A DNA stretch of 64,000 nucleotides, taken from the NCBI RefSeq assembly GCF_900142215.1, contig NZ_FRAC01000012.1, forward strand, positions 1-64,000. Reading direction: 5' to 3'. The stretch's first letter is position 1. The number at the start of each line of letters is the position of its first letter. Made by a program: the position numbers and the translations under genes. Under the pieces are notes generated by a model. It worked only from the letters and a program-made list of their open reading frames with translations. It searched no databases and had not been told where the DNA came from. This stretch comes from Anaerocolumna jejuensis DSM 15929 (GTDB lineage Bacteria > Bacillota > Clostridia > Lachnospirales > Lachnospiraceae). Positions 1-8,428 of the stretch are shown here, piece after piece.

Positions 1-3
1 TCC

Positions 4-118
4 CAGCGAGTTTGGTATAATTTCACCTGCCAGGAACAGCTGCCGGCATTTTAGTGGAATTTGGAACCCCGAACGAGAAAATTACGAAAGGTAAGCCAAA
101 ATCATCGTCCGTTCCCAA
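4..118. repeat. Arm of a dispersed inverted-repeat element (copy 1)
   Basis: This segment matches 29134-29250 over its whole length with small gaps. Shared blocks include GGCATTTTAGTGGAATT, GAACGAGAAAATT and CATCGTCCGTT. In the second copy this arm pairs with an inverted arm about 30 bases upstream. The left arm of the present copy would lie before the window start, so it cannot be checked here. No open reading frame is evident in it. It lies upstream of the first rex promoter. Its nature (miniature mobile element or structured RNA) is unknown. Confidence 0.7.
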
Positions 119-153
119 TCCCCCCTGGATTGAGATAATTGCTCCGCATCCGG

Positions 154-182
154 TTGACACCCTGTTCTATCGGTATTATACT
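154..182 (+). promoter_or_regulatory. Sigma-70-type promoter of the first rex gene
   Basis: TTGACA at 154-159 and TATACT at 177-182 are separated by 17 bases, a near-consensus vegetative promoter. The start codon follows about 40 bases downstream. No Rex operator was seen here, so autoregulation is not supported by the sequence. Confidence 0.75.
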
Positions 183-220
183 TAAGATAAGTAAAAACTG
201 ATGCAAATGGGGAATAGCTT

Positions 221-865
221 ATGTGTGAATGTAATCACCCGGTGGTTACAGTACAGGCATTACAAAGAATGCCTTATTATATTCAACAGCTTAGAATACT
301 GAAAGAGAAGAAGGTTGAGACAGTTTCCGCACCTAAAATCGCCGAATTGCTGAATCTGAACGAAGTCCAGGTACGTAAGGACTTCGCTGCTGTCTGCCGG
401 GAGAAGGGTAAGCCAAAAACCGGTTTTCTGGTAACAGAGCTGTTAAATAATATGGAGGAGTTTTTGGGGTATCATAATGTAAATGAGGCAGTCATCATAG
501 GGACCGGCTCACTTGCCCGGGCTATCATAGCAGATGACAGCTTTCAGAACTTTGGGCTGAAAATCGTAGCAGCCTTTGATACGAGTCCCAATCAGGGAGA
601 TACGGAGGTATGCGGAGTTAAGATCCTGTCCTCGGATAAGATCAGTAATCTGTGCCGCCGGATGCAGATACATATCGGCATCATTACTGTTCCGGCCGGA
701 CAGGCGCAGATTGTTTGTGACCAATTAGTAGCCGGCGGTATTCTGGCAATCTGGAATTTTGCATCGGTTCATTTATCCGTACCGGAGCATATTCTGGTTC
801 AGAATGAGAACCTGACAGCATCCCTTGCCGTATTATCCAACTATTTAAAGAAAACCTTGCAGTAA
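221..865 (+). CDS. rex: Redox-sensing transcriptional repressor Rex (paralogue 1)
   Basis: Rex proteins bind DNA when NAD+ is high and release it when NADH rises. The 214-residue protein has the family layout: an N-terminal winged helix (residues about 10-75, with the recognition segment LNEVQVRKDF) and a Rossmann domain from about residue 88. It ends with the conserved NFASVHL and LVQNENL segments near the C terminus. The nucleotide loop reads GTGSLA (about residues 94-99) where most Rex proteins, including the second copy at 6068, have GxGxxG. The last glycine is therefore alanine, which could change NADH affinity. The gene is monocistronic or read with the LysR gene 45 bases downstream. 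The start was chosen because it follows the promoter and gives the usual N terminus; its ribosome site (GGGGAA) is weak. Confidence 0.9.
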   Translation: MCECNHPVVTVQALQRMPYYIQQLRILKEKKVETVSAPKIAELLNLNEVQVRKDFAAVCREKGKPKTGFLVTELLNNMEEFLGYHNVNEAVIIGTGSLARAIIADDSFQNFGLKIVAAFDTSPNQGDTEVCGVKILSSDKISNLCRRMQIHIGIITVPAGQAQIVCDQLVAGGILAIWNFASVHLSVPEHILVQNENLTASLAVLSNYLKKTLQ

Positions 866-910
866 CAGGACCCAAACACAACTTAAATAGCTGCAGAAAG
901 ATGGACTACA

Positions 911-1849
911 ATGAATACCCTACATTTAAAATATGCCATTGAAGTGGAACGGACAAACTCAATATCCCAGGCGGCGGAGAATTTATTTATGGGACAGCCA
1001 AGCCTCAGTAAGGCAATAAAAGAATTGGAGGATTCTCTGGGCTTTACGATTTTTGAGCGTACCTCCAAGGGAGTAACCCCTACGGGAAAGGGAATTAAAT
1101 TTCTTTCCTATGCCAGGAATGTCCTGCATCAAATAGAGCAGATGGAGGCCTTATCGGATTCTGCCGACGTAGATATCCAGACCTTTAATATTGCTATACC
1201 CAGAGGCAGCTATATTGCCGATGCAGTAACAAGCCTTCTGTCCGAGCTGGACCAGAGTAAAGGGGTGAACGTAAATGTACAGGAAACCAATTCCGTTCAG
1301 GTAATTAGCAATATTATGGACGGGCCCTTCAATCTGGGGGTTATCAGGTTCCAGACAGAATATGAGAATTATTTCAAAGATTATCTGACAGAAAAACAGT
1401 TAAAGTTTGAAACGGTTTGGGAATTTGAATACCTGGCGCTCATGTCGGAAAAGCATCCCCTGGCAGAGGTCGAAAAGGTGGATTATCAGGAGCTGAAGCA
1501 GTATACGGAGATTACCCATGGTGATACGGCAATTCCATATATCATGCCCAATAACAGTATTATTGCAGATATGCCTTCCAAGACAACAAAGTGTATCTAT
1601 GTTTATGAGCGCAGCAGCCAGTATGATCTGCTTTCGGCTATTCCGACTACCTTTATGTGGGCTTCCCCCATACCGGAAAAATGGTTAAAACGTTATCAAT
1701 TGGTACAGCGGAAATGTAAGACTTTGGGGAATACCTATAAAGATATTTTGATTTATCCCAAGAATTACAAATTTACGGAATTAGACCGTAAGTTTGTTAA
1801 TAAATTATTTGAGGCTAAAAATGAATTGACCTTTTGCGAATATATATAG
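911..1849 (+). CDS. LysR-family transcriptional regulator
   Basis: This is a 312-residue LysR-type activator/repressor. It has an N-terminal winged helix-turn-helix (about residues 1-60, with SISQAAENLFMGQPSLSKAI and the following ELEDSLG/FERT elements) and a periplasmic-binding-like effector domain from about residue 90. The effector is unknown. It follows rex by 45 bases on the same strand and ends before a strong terminator at 1961, so the two may be co-transcribed. The neighbouring alcohol dehydrogenase is a possible target, but no LysR box was identified with confidence. Confidence 0.88.
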   Translation: MNTLHLKYAIEVERTNSISQAAENLFMGQPSLSKAIKELEDSLGFTIFERTSKGVTPTGKGIKFLSYARNVLHQIEQMEALSDSADVDIQTFNIAIPRGSYIADAVTSLLSELDQSKGVNVNVQETNSVQVISNIMDGPFNLGVIRFQTEYENYFKDYLTEKQLKFETVWEFEYLALMSEKHPLAEVEKVDYQELKQYTEITHGDTAIPYIMPNNSIIADMPSKTTKCIYVYERSSQYDLLSAIPTTFMWASPIPEKWLKRYQLVQRKCKTLGNTYKDILIYPKNYKFTELDRKFVNKLFEAKNELTFCEYI

Positions 1850-1960
1850 GTCAGCTTCCGATTTCTGCCCTTTTCCAGCTATAAATATGCCATATATTCC
1901 AGCCTTTTTCGTTTGGAACAGGAAAAGACAAAATATTAACTAATAAAGGTAAATTTACAA

Positions 1961-1998
1961 AAAAGAGGTTGGGAGTATTCCCGTAACCTCTTTTTTTT
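1961..1998 (+). terminator. Rho-independent terminator after the LysR gene
   Basis: An 8-bp stem AAGAGGTT / AACCTCTT closes a loop and is followed by a run of T residues. It ends the rex-lysR transcription unit. Confidence 0.85.
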
Positions 1999-2033
1999 AT
2001 ACAAAATGGAATATTTTTGCTATATCAGTATTT

Positions 2034-2274
2034 GAATATCGATATTCCAAGAGCGAAATACCAACAGTCAGCCAATCTCCCTGAGAAAGCTGGGCTGTGC
2101 TATCAATATGCTTCCGGTACAGATTTTCAATACCTGGTTAAAGAAGCTCAGGAAAATAGGGCAAATGACGGCTTCCATAGGGGGGAGCCCATGGTAAAAC
2201 CCCTGAAAACCCTGATGTTTCAGGTGAATATTTCTAATAGCACTAAATATATCGATAATAGAATATCGATATAA
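2034..2274. other. Noncoding stretch with ATATCGATAT palindromes
   Basis: GAATATCGATATTC at 2034-2047 is a perfect 14-bp palindrome. Related ATATCGATA sequences recur at about 2247-2272, roughly 210 bases downstream. The region lies between the LysR terminator and the adh promoter. An 85-codon frame crosses it from a TTG, but it has no convincing ribosome site or recognisable protein family, so it is not called as a gene. The palindromes could be operator sites. Confidence 0.35.
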
Positions 2275-2285
2275 GGTTTTTGAAT

Positions 2286-2322
2286 TTCACATTAGCTGCT
2301 TAGATTGTTAAAATATAAACAA
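2286..2322 (+). promoter_or_regulatory. Rex operator overlapping the adh promoter
   Basis: The 18-mer TTGTTAAAATATAAACAA at 2305-2322 matches the Rex consensus TTGTTAA-N4-TTAACAA with one mismatch. A plausible -10 (TAAAAT, 2309-2314) lies inside it, 17 bases after a weak -35 (TTCACA, 2286-2291). Binding there would block the promoter, so adh should be induced when NADH is high. Confidence 0.8.
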
Positions 2323-2390
2323 GCAAACGGTGATAAACGTTGCAGAAAGAGAAAACATTATTAATCATAATTTGAAAAGGAGATAAAACA

Positions 2391-3566
2391 ATGGCAAGAT
2401 TTACACTTCCTAGAGATCTCTATCATGGCAAAGGCTGCCTTGATGCTTTAAAAACCCTTACAGGAAAGAAAGCATTTGTAGTTGTTGGCGGCGGAAGCAT
2501 GAAACGTTTTGGCTTTCTGGATAAGGTAGAGAGCTACTTAAAAGAAGCCGGAATGGAAGTTCAATTATTTGAGGGTGTAGAACCCGATCCTTCCGTAGAA
2601 ACAGTAATGAAGGGTGCCGAAGCAATGCGTAAATTTGAGCCGGATTGGATTGTTTCAATCGGCGGTGGTTCACCTATTGATGCTGCAAAGGCAATGTGGA
2701 CATTTTATGAATATCCGGATACGACCTTTGATGCTCTTTGCATTCCGTTTAACTTCCCCACGCTGCGTACAAAAGCAAAGTTCTGCGCAATTCCTTCTAC
2801 CTCCGGTACTGCTACCGAGGTAACCGCATTTTCAGTAATTACCGATTATGCAAAGGGTATCAAGTATCCTTTGGCTGATTTTAATATTACTCCGGATGTT
2901 GCTATTGTTGACCCTGATCTTGCTGAGACAATGCCTGCAAAACTTACGGCACACACCGGTATGGATGCAATAACACATGCTATCGAAGCTTATGTCTCCA
3001 CTATGAACTGCGATTATACCGATCCTCTTGCCCTTCATGCAATAAAGATGGTCAGCGAGAACCTTCTCAAATCCTACAACGGGGACATGGATGCCCGTGC
3101 TAATATGCACAATGCACAATGTCTTGCAGGTATGGCATTTTCCAATGCTTTACTTGGTATTGTTCATTCCATGGCTCATAAAACAGGAGCAGCTTACAGC
3201 GGCGGACATATTGTTCATGGCTGTGCCAATGCAATGTATCTTCCCAAGGTTATCAAATATAACGCAAAGGATGAAACAGCAGCTGCAAGATACGCACAGA
3301 TTGCTGCCTTCATTGGTTTGGAGCCCAGCGCAGATGCTTTGATTGAACACATTAAGAAAATGAACAAAGCTTTAAATATACCTTCCAGCATCAAGGAATA
3401 TGAAGGCGGCATTATCGATGAGAAGGAATTCTTAGAAAAGCTTCCTAAGGTTGCAGAGCTTGCAGTAGGTGATGCATGTACAGGAACCAACCCGAGAGCA
3501 ATTACTCCTGAGGTTATGGAAAAACTGTTATATTGCTGCTACTTCGACACAGAAGTTACATTCTAA
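2391..3566 (+). CDS. Iron-containing alcohol dehydrogenase
   Basis: This group III, metal-dependent alcohol dehydrogenase reduces aldehydes to alcohols with NAD(P)H in the cytoplasm. The 391 residues match the family length. The N-terminal nucleotide-binding half carries VVVGGGSM and SIGGGSPIDAAK. The C-terminal half carries the metal ligands in GMDAITHAIEAY (about 190-201), GIVHSMAHK (about 257-264) and GGHIVHG (about 271-277). A strong AAAAGGAG ribosome site precedes the ATG. A Rex operator lies upstream, and NfnAB and a second Rex lie downstream, pointing to disposal of excess reducing power. The exact substrate (ethanol, butanol or another aldehyde pair) cannot be told from sequence. Confidence 0.93.
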   Translation: MARFTLPRDLYHGKGCLDALKTLTGKKAFVVVGGGSMKRFGFLDKVESYLKEAGMEVQLFEGVEPDPSVETVMKGAEAMRKFEPDWIVSIGGGSPIDAAKAMWTFYEYPDTTFDALCIPFNFPTLRTKAKFCAIPSTSGTATEVTAFSVITDYAKGIKYPLADFNITPDVAIVDPDLAETMPAKLTAHTGMDAITHAIEAYVSTMNCDYTDPLALHAIKMVSENLLKSYNGDMDARANMHNAQCLAGMAFSNALLGIVHSMAHKTGAAYSGGHIVHGCANAMYLPKVIKYNAKDETAAARYAQIAAFIGLEPSADALIEHIKKMNKALNIPSSIKEYEGGIIDEKEFLEKLPKVAELAVGDACTGTNPRAITPEVMEKLLYCCYFDTEVTF

Positions 3567-3682
3567 TCAATAACTGCATAATACACGATTAGCAGGACCT
3601 GCTGATAGTGAAATAGATAGAAGGGTCTAACCCCTCCTGTCACATCATAAAAATGGATTTGTGAATTACTAATCAATATATC

Positions 3683-3730
3683 GCAGTAGAAAAGGCTGCA
3701 GCCATTGCCGGCAGGAGCCTTTTCTACTGC
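3683..3730 (+). terminator. Long hairpin between adh and nfnA
   Basis: A perfect 15-bp stem (GCAGTAGAAAAGGCT / AGCCTTTTCTACTGC) encloses an 18-base loop. The following sequence TATTTAACC has no good T run, so it may be a weak or partial terminator, or an RNA-processing hairpin that sets different adh and nfn transcript levels. Confidence 0.55.
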
Positions 3731-3764
3731 TATTTAACCAGTAATCCAGTCAACGGAGGTTGTT

Positions 3765-4607
3765 ATGTATCAGATTTTGAAAAAAGAAGTACTGAATCCC
3801 ACAGTAACTTTAATGGAAATAGATGCCCCTATGGTTGCAAGAAAAGCAGAACCCGGACAGTTTATCATTCTGAGGGCAGATGAAGAGGGAGAAAGAATAC
3901 CATTAACCATAGCTGATTATAATCGTGAGAAAGGTACCGTAACGATTATCTACCAGATTGTTGGAGCTACAACGGAAGCCTTGAATCATTTAGAAGAAGG
4001 CGACAGCCTTCATGACTTTGTAGGACCTCTTGGCAGAGCTACTGAGACAGAGGGTAAGAAAAAGGTCGCTGTAGTTGGCGGCGGAGTAGGCTGCGCTATT
4101 GCATATCCGGTGGTTAAGAAATTCCACGAGCAGGGTGCGGAGGTTCATGCTATCGTTGGTTTCCGTAATAAAGACCTTGTTATTTTAGAGGATGAATTCA
4201 GGGCAAACAGCAGCAAGCTGTTTTTAATGTCCGATGACGGAAGCTGCGGTGAAAAAGGTCTGGTAACAGATGCTTTAAAGAGATTAATTGATTCCGGTGA
4301 AAAGTATGATGAGGTTATTACCATTGGACCTCTTATTATGATGAAATTCGTCAGCAAGTTAACGAAGGAATATGGAATAAAGACCGTGGCAAGTATGAAT
4401 CCGGTAATGGTTGACGGAACAGGTATGTGCGGCGGCTGCCGTTTGAGTGTTGGCGGGAAGACAAAGTTTGCCTGTGTAGACGGACCGGAATTTGATGCCC
4501 ACGAGGTAGACTTTGATGAGGCAATGGAAAGAAGCACGATGTACCGTCCTTTTGAACGTAAAGCACATGAAGAGACTTGTAATCTGTTTCATAAGGAGGT
4601 AAGATAA
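3765..4607 (+). CDS. nfnA: NfnA-type FAD/NAD-binding subunit with [2Fe-2S] cluster
   Basis: This is the small subunit of an NADH-dependent reduced ferredoxin:NADP+ oxidoreductase (Nfn), a flavin-bifurcating transhydrogenase. Proteins annotated as sulfide dehydrogenase or dihydroorotate dehydrogenase electron-transfer subunits are homologous. The 280 residues have an N-terminal FAD barrel (FIILRADEEGERIPLTI), a nucleotide domain (VAVVGGGVGCAIAYPV, about residue 102) and a C-terminal cluster motif MCGGCR...FACVDGPEFD. A GGAGG site precedes the ATG. The stop codon is adjacent to the start of nfnB, as expected for a stoichiometric heterodimer. Assignment as Nfn rather than another ferredoxin:NADP+ reductase rests on the pairing with the next gene. 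Confidence 0.9.
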   Translation: MYQILKKEVLNPTVTLMEIDAPMVARKAEPGQFIILRADEEGERIPLTIADYNREKGTVTIIYQIVGATTEALNHLEEGDSLHDFVGPLGRATETEGKKKVAVVGGGVGCAIAYPVVKKFHEQGAEVHAIVGFRNKDLVILEDEFRANSSKLFLMSDDGSCGEKGLVTDALKRLIDSGEKYDEVITIGPLIMMKFVSKLTKEYGIKTVASMNPVMVDGTGMCGGCRLSVGGKTKFACVDGPEFDAHEVDFDEAMERSTMYRPFERKAHEETCNLFHKEVR

Positions 4608-6008
4608 ATGGCTGCAAATATGTCTTTAGTGAAGAATGAAATGCCTACACAGGACCCGGAAGTAAGAAATAAAAATTTTAAAGAGGTTACACTTGGATAT
4701 ACCAAGGAGCAGGCCATTGATGAAGCAAAACGCTGTTTGAACTGCAAGAACAGGCCCTGTGTTACGGGATGTCCTGTACAGATTGATATTCCTGAATTTA
4801 TTAAAGAAGTATCAGAAGGTAATTTTGAGGAGGCTTTTCAGGTTATCAGCCGTTCCAGTTCCCTGCCGGCTGTGTGCGGCAGAGTATGTCCCCAGGAATC
4901 CCAGTGTGAGGCTAAATGTGTACGCGGTATTAAAGGCGAGCCCGTAGCAATCGGAAGACTGGAACGCTTTGTAGCGGATTACCACAATGCGAACAGTAAG
5001 GCAAAAGCAACAAAGCCGGTACTCAACGGCCATAAGGTAGCCATAATAGGTTCAGGCCCCTCCGGTCTTGCCTGCGCCGGAGACCTGGCACGTAAAGGAT
5101 ATGAGGTCACAGTATTTGAAGCCCTGCATCTTGCCGGAGGTGTTCTGGTATACGGAATTCCGGAATTCAGACTTCCCAAAGCCATTGTGCAGAAGGAAAT
5201 TGATTCCTTAAAAGATTTGGGAGTTACCATACAAACCAATGTTGTAATCGGAAAAACCATCTCCATAGATGAATTGATGGAGGATTTTGGATTTGAAGGC
5301 GTATTCATCGGGTCCGGTGCCGGTCTTCCTAATTTTATGAATATCAAGGGTGAGAACTTAAAGGGAGTATATTCCGCAAATGAATTCTTGACCAGAATTA
5401 ACCTGATGAAGGCTTACAAAGCAGATTCCAATACTCCTATTCAAAAGGGAAGCAGAGTTGCAGTTGTCGGCGGCGGCAATGTGGCAATGGATGCAGCCAG
5501 ATGTGCTAAGCGCCTTGGAGCAGATGTTACAATAGTTTACCGCCGTACGGAAAAGGAATTGCCGGCACGTCTGGAAGAGGTGGAGCATGCCAAGGAAGAG
5601 GGAATTCATTTTTCCTTCCTGACAAACCCTCTGGAAGTTACTGGTACCGAAGACGGATGGGTAAAAGGTCTTGTATGCCAGAAGATGGAGCTTGGCGAAC
5701 CGGATGCTTCCGGAAGACAGAGACCGGTTGCAGTAGAAGGAAGTGAATTCGTAGTGGATGTAGACAGTGTGATCATATCCATCGGTACTTCTCCCAATCC
5801 TCTGATCAAAGCTACTACCAAAGGCCTGGAAACCCAAAAATGGGGAGGCATCATAGCAGAAGAAGGAACCGGATTAACCTCAAGGACCGGAGTTTATGCA
5901 GGCGGAGATGCCGTAACCGGTGCAGCAACTGTAATTTTGGCCATGGGAGCCGGAAAAAATGCAGCAGCAGCCATTGATGAATACATCCTTGGCAAGAAGG
6001 AAGCATAA
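4608..6008 (+). CDS. nfnB: NfnB / GltD-like NADPH-binding iron-sulfur flavoprotein
   Basis: This is the large Nfn subunit, often annotated glutamate synthase (NADPH), homotetrameric. It carries two [4Fe-4S] clusters and the bifurcating FAD. In the 466 residues the N-terminal cysteine-rich domain shows CLNCKNRPCVTGCPV (about 44-58) and CGRVCPQESQCEAKCV (about 89-104). A first dinucleotide fold has GSGPSGLACAGDLA and a second has VVGGGNVAMDAARCAKRLGA. The C-terminal AGGDAVTGAATVILAMG motif holds FAD. There is an excellent ribosome site (AAGGAGGT), and the gene is fused in operon with nfnA without a gap. No glutamine amidotransferase or synthase subunit is nearby, which argues against true glutamate synthase. 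Confidence 0.9.
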   Translation: MAANMSLVKNEMPTQDPEVRNKNFKEVTLGYTKEQAIDEAKRCLNCKNRPCVTGCPVQIDIPEFIKEVSEGNFEEAFQVISRSSSLPAVCGRVCPQESQCEAKCVRGIKGEPVAIGRLERFVADYHNANSKAKATKPVLNGHKVAIIGSGPSGLACAGDLARKGYEVTVFEALHLAGGVLVYGIPEFRLPKAIVQKEIDSLKDLGVTIQTNVVIGKTISIDELMEDFGFEGVFIGSGAGLPNFMNIKGENLKGVYSANEFLTRINLMKAYKADSNTPIQKGSRVAVVGGGNVAMDAARCAKRLGADVTIVYRRTEKELPARLEEVEHAKEEGIHFSFLTNPLEVTGTEDGWVKGLVCQKMELGEPDASGRQRPVAVEGSEFVVDVDSVIISIGTSPNPLIKATTKGLETQKWGGIIAEEGTGLTSRTGVYAGGDAVTGAATVILAMGAGKNAAAAIDEYILGKKEA

Positions 6009-6033
6009 AAATACTTCCGATTTCGAATGTAGT

Positions 6034-6059
6034 GCCGCTAGAAGCGGCGGAATGCGAGG
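6034..6059 (+). promoter_or_regulatory. Hairpin plus Shine-Dalgarno module before the second rex
   Basis: A GCCGCT-AGA-AGCGGC stem-loop (6034-6048) is followed by GAATGCGAGG, which holds the ribosome site. The same arrangement, with almost the same flank, occurs before hypA (24331-24356, minus strand) and before the GntR gene at 28146. It is a member of a dispersed family described in the findings. Confidence 0.6.
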
Positions 6060-6067
6060 TAAATGCA

Positions 6068-6712
6068 TTGCAAAAAACAATATCACCCCAGACATTACGG
6101 CGTTTACCGGCTTATCTGCATTACCTTCGGGTACTCCTTAAAAAGGGAGCTGTCAATATATCAGCAACCATGATTGCTTGTGAACTGAACTTAAATGATG
6201 TACAGGTAAGAAAGGATCTGGCCCTTGTAAGCGGCAGCGGCCGTCCTAAAACAGGATATGAGATTAAGAACCTAATTTCGGATATCGAGCATTGTCTGGG
6301 ATATGGCAATGGGGATAGGGCTGTAATCATAGGAGCGGGAGAACTTGGCTGTGCTTTACTTACCTATGAAGGGTTTACGGAGTATGGAATTGATATTGTT
6401 GCTGCATTTGATATTGACCGGAGTATGAAGGATACAACAATGAATGGAAAGCAGGTCTTTTCCGTGGAAAAGCTGCCTGCTGTCTGTTCTGAAAGGAAGA
6501 TAAATATCGGCATTATTACCGTAGAAGCAAAAGACGCCCAGAAGGCCAGTAATATGCTTGTTGAAAACGGGGTAATGGCAATATGGAATTTTGCACCGGT
6601 GCATCTGGCAGTACCGGACCATGTCCTGGTGCAGAATGAAAATCTGGGCAGTTCCCTGGTAATTCTGTCAAAACAGCTGGCAAATAAGCTGGGAACTGAT
6701 CAGAATTCTTAA
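6068..6712 (+). CDS. rex: Redox-sensing transcriptional repressor Rex (paralogue 2)
   Basis: This second Rex copy is about 214 residues from the proposed TTG start. The frame remains open upstream to a GTG at 6032, but that GTG lies at the edge of a hairpin. The TTG at 6068 sits 8 bases after GCGAGG and yields the canonical Rex N terminus (ISPQTLRRLPAYLHYLRVL). The winged helix includes LNDVQVRKDLALV, the Rossmann loop is intact (IIGAGELGCAL), and the NFAPVHL / VQNENL end motifs are present. It is the last gene of the adh-nfnA-nfnB-rex group, so it is the most likely controller of the Rex operators at 2305 and 8392. Confidence 0.9.
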   Translation: MQKTISPQTLRRLPAYLHYLRVLLKKGAVNISATMIACELNLNDVQVRKDLALVSGSGRPKTGYEIKNLISDIEHCLGYGNGDRAVIIGAGELGCALLTYEGFTEYGIDIVAAFDIDRSMKDTTMNGKQVFSVEKLPAVCSERKINIGIITVEAKDAQKASNMLVENGVMAIWNFAPVHLAVPDHVLVQNENLGSSLVILSKQLANKLGTDQNS

Positions 6713-6725
6713 GGCACACCAGGTT

Positions 6726-8255
6726 TTATCCCCATTCCATGCTTGTGTTCAGTTCATTATACCGGTCTATAAGGTAGGAAAGCCGAAGCAGGAAAAGCGT
6801 ATTAATATCCGTAAGGTCAATACAGCATATTTCAGTAATACGGTCCAGGCGGTAGACAAGGGAATTCCGGTGAATAAACAGGCTTTCTGAGGTTAATTTG
6901 ATATTACAGCCTTTTTCAATGTAAACACACAGGGTCTTATACAGCTTGGAGTTGTTTGCATGGTCATACTGCCTGAGTACCGCCAATGCCGGGTGGCAGT
7001 AGCGGCCCAGTTTTTCCGAGTTTTTTACTTCCGAAAGCAGATCAAAAATCTGATAGTCCTGATAACGGCATATCAATTCTTCCGTCTTTAATTTCTGTCC
7101 CAGCTCCAGAGCCGTATAAGCCTGGTCAAAATGGCCTGCAAAGCTTTCAATACTGGTAAAGGAATGGCTGATTCCAATCCGTACATATTCCTTCATGGAA
7201 AAATCCTTTAAAAGCTCTAACAGCTCCGCAGTCATTTCCGCATCTTCCTTCAAGGGAATAACCGCAGCCATGCCGCTCTTATGATAGGTAACATGAGTGC
7301 CTGGAATGATGGCTTTCAGGTTCTTGCTGGTATGGTTCTTCAGAAACTGCTGACCCAGATATCTGGTGGGGCGAAGAAACAGAACCAGCATTTTTGCCGG
7401 GAAATGAAGTCCTATCAGACGGGGCATAATATCCTTCGCAGGTGCTCCGATTAACATATCATATAATAATTCATGATAGCGGCTGGTCTCTTCAAAAAAA
7501 TCCGGTGTATAGTAAGCTATGGTATTGCTGATAACACGGCTTATTGTACTCAGCATTTCATAATGGGAGGGGAGTAAATGGTTTTCTCCTTCAATCATCA
7601 AAAGAAACCCTATCTGGGTCTTGTTATGAAAGACTTTGCTGCTTAATTTGCGGTAGGGGGACTGGCTGCAGGTAACTTCTACGGCTGATGTAGTAGGAGA
7701 AGCATTCCGTATGGAGCTTAGCTCCTTAACCTCACTGATAAATTCATAACCGCAATATCCCTGAACGGTATTTTCCTTCCATAGGGGGTCCAGAACAGGA
7801 ATTGATACGGAACTGGCAATAATTTTAAAATTCATATCACAAAAGACAAGAAAGTTTCCAAGTCTCACCGAGGCTGCATCAATAACGGCTTCGAGATTCT
7901 GTGTTTCATCAGCCAGGGCAGTGAGTTCCTCGTAAATTCCTTCACCCCGGGTGGTTTCAATCAGATTTTTTGCCGTATTGAAGATGGCAAAGAGAGAGTC
8001 CTCCGCTACCAGGGCAATATTTCCCCTGCCGGAAATGGGAGAGGCAGTCTCCTCAGTACGGGCAAGAATACATTGAGAGGGCGGAGCGATGTTTGTTATT
8101 TGTTTATCATAACCAAAGTAAAGAGTATTCTTACTTGCATTTCCATGCTTGTTATCGATGAATGCAATATCCTGTATTTCAATATCTTCTTCTTTAGAAA
8201 GAAGATCTATGCAATATTCTTCTGAAATTCTGTCTATTAGTTTTTTATATGTCAT
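6726..8255 (-). CDS. PucR/CdaR-family transcriptional regulator
   Basis: This 509-residue regulator has a C-terminal PucR-type helix-turn-helix (LYKTLCVYIEKG...LFIHRNSLVYRLDRI, about residues 430-490), typical of CdaR/PucR proteins that answer to small metabolites. The central part resembles the GGDEF-like fold found in this family. The N-terminal half has no recognised ligand domain. The start follows a GAGG site. It is transcribed divergently from the flavoprotein-decarboxylase fusion, so it probably regulates that gene. It converges with rex, and only about 13 bases separate the stop codons with no clear terminator. Confidence 0.85.
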   Translation of the reverse strand: MTYKKLIDRISEEYCIDLLSKEEDIEIQDIAFIDNKHGNASKNTLYFGYDKQITNIAPPSQCILARTEETASPISGRGNIALVAEDSLFAIFNTAKNLIETTRGEGIYEELTALADETQNLEAVIDAASVRLGNFLVFCDMNFKIIASSVSIPVLDPLWKENTVQGYCGYEFISEVKELSSIRNASPTTSAVEVTCSQSPYRKLSSKVFHNKTQIGFLLMIEGENHLLPSHYEMLSTISRVISNTIAYYTPDFFEETSRYHELLYDMLIGAPAKDIMPRLIGLHFPAKMLVLFLRPTRYLGQQFLKNHTSKNLKAIIPGTHVTYHKSGMAAVIPLKEDAEMTAELLELLKDFSMKEYVRIGISHSFTSIESFAGHFDQAYTALELGQKLKTEELICRYQDYQIFDLLSEVKNSEKLGRYCHPALAVLRQYDHANNSKLYKTLCVYIEKGCNIKLTSESLFIHRNSLVYRLDRITEICCIDLTDINTLFLLRLSYLIDRYNELNTSMEWG

Positions 8256-8297
8256 GGTTTACCTCGTTTTGAAATGAAAGAATTAAGTCATAATTCT

Positions 8298-8326
8298 ATT
8301 TTAGTGCATCGTAAACAAATTGTCAA
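8298..8326 (-). promoter_or_regulatory. Promoter of the PucR/CdaR-type regulator
   Basis: Read on the minus strand, TTGACA (8326-8321) and TAAAAT (8303-8298) are 17 bases apart, a near-consensus promoter. The spacer contains one arm of the GTGCATC/GATGCAC inverted repeat, which suggests autoregulation. Confidence 0.7.
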
Positions 8327-8348
8327 AGCTTTATCATTCATGATGCAC
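8304..8348. promoter_or_regulatory. GTGCATC...GATGCAC inverted repeat, candidate regulator operator
   Basis: Seven-base arms at 8304-8310 and 8342-8348 are separated by 31 bases in the divergent intergenic region. One arm lies in the minus-strand promoter spacer and the other just upstream of a weak plus-strand promoter (TTGTAA 8350-8355, 17 bases, TATTCT 8373-8378). This geometry suits a dimeric regulator controlling both directions. Assignment to the PucR-type protein is inference. Confidence 0.45.
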
Positions 8349-8391
8349 GTTGTAAAATCATTGATAATCGTGTATTCTTATAGCATCAAGA

Positions 8392-8409
8392 ATGTTATTT
8401 TTTTAACAA
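8392..8409 (+). promoter_or_regulatory. Candidate Rex operator before the flavoprotein fusion gene
   Basis: ATGTTATTTTTTTAACAA matches TTGTTAA-N4-TTAACAA except for two positions in the left half. It lies downstream of the putative -10 and just before the GGTGGAGG ribosome site, where a bound repressor would block elongation. This links the fusion gene to the same NADH signal as adh. Confidence 0.65.
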
Positions 8410-8428
8410 TAACAGGTGGAGGTATAGA

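Noticed and set aside
2017..2274. 85-codon frame between the LysR and adh genes
   Set aside because: It starts with TTG without a convincing ribosome site, crosses palindromes and the edge of the adh promoter region, and has no recognisable protein features.
3683..3730. Rex operator upstream of nfnA
   Set aside because: The sequence before nfnA holds a hairpin but no TTGTTAA-N4-TTAACAA match.
4608..6008. True glutamate synthase small subunit
   Set aside because: No large GOGAT subunit is near and the partner is an NfnA-type protein, so an electron-bifurcating Nfn enzyme fits better.
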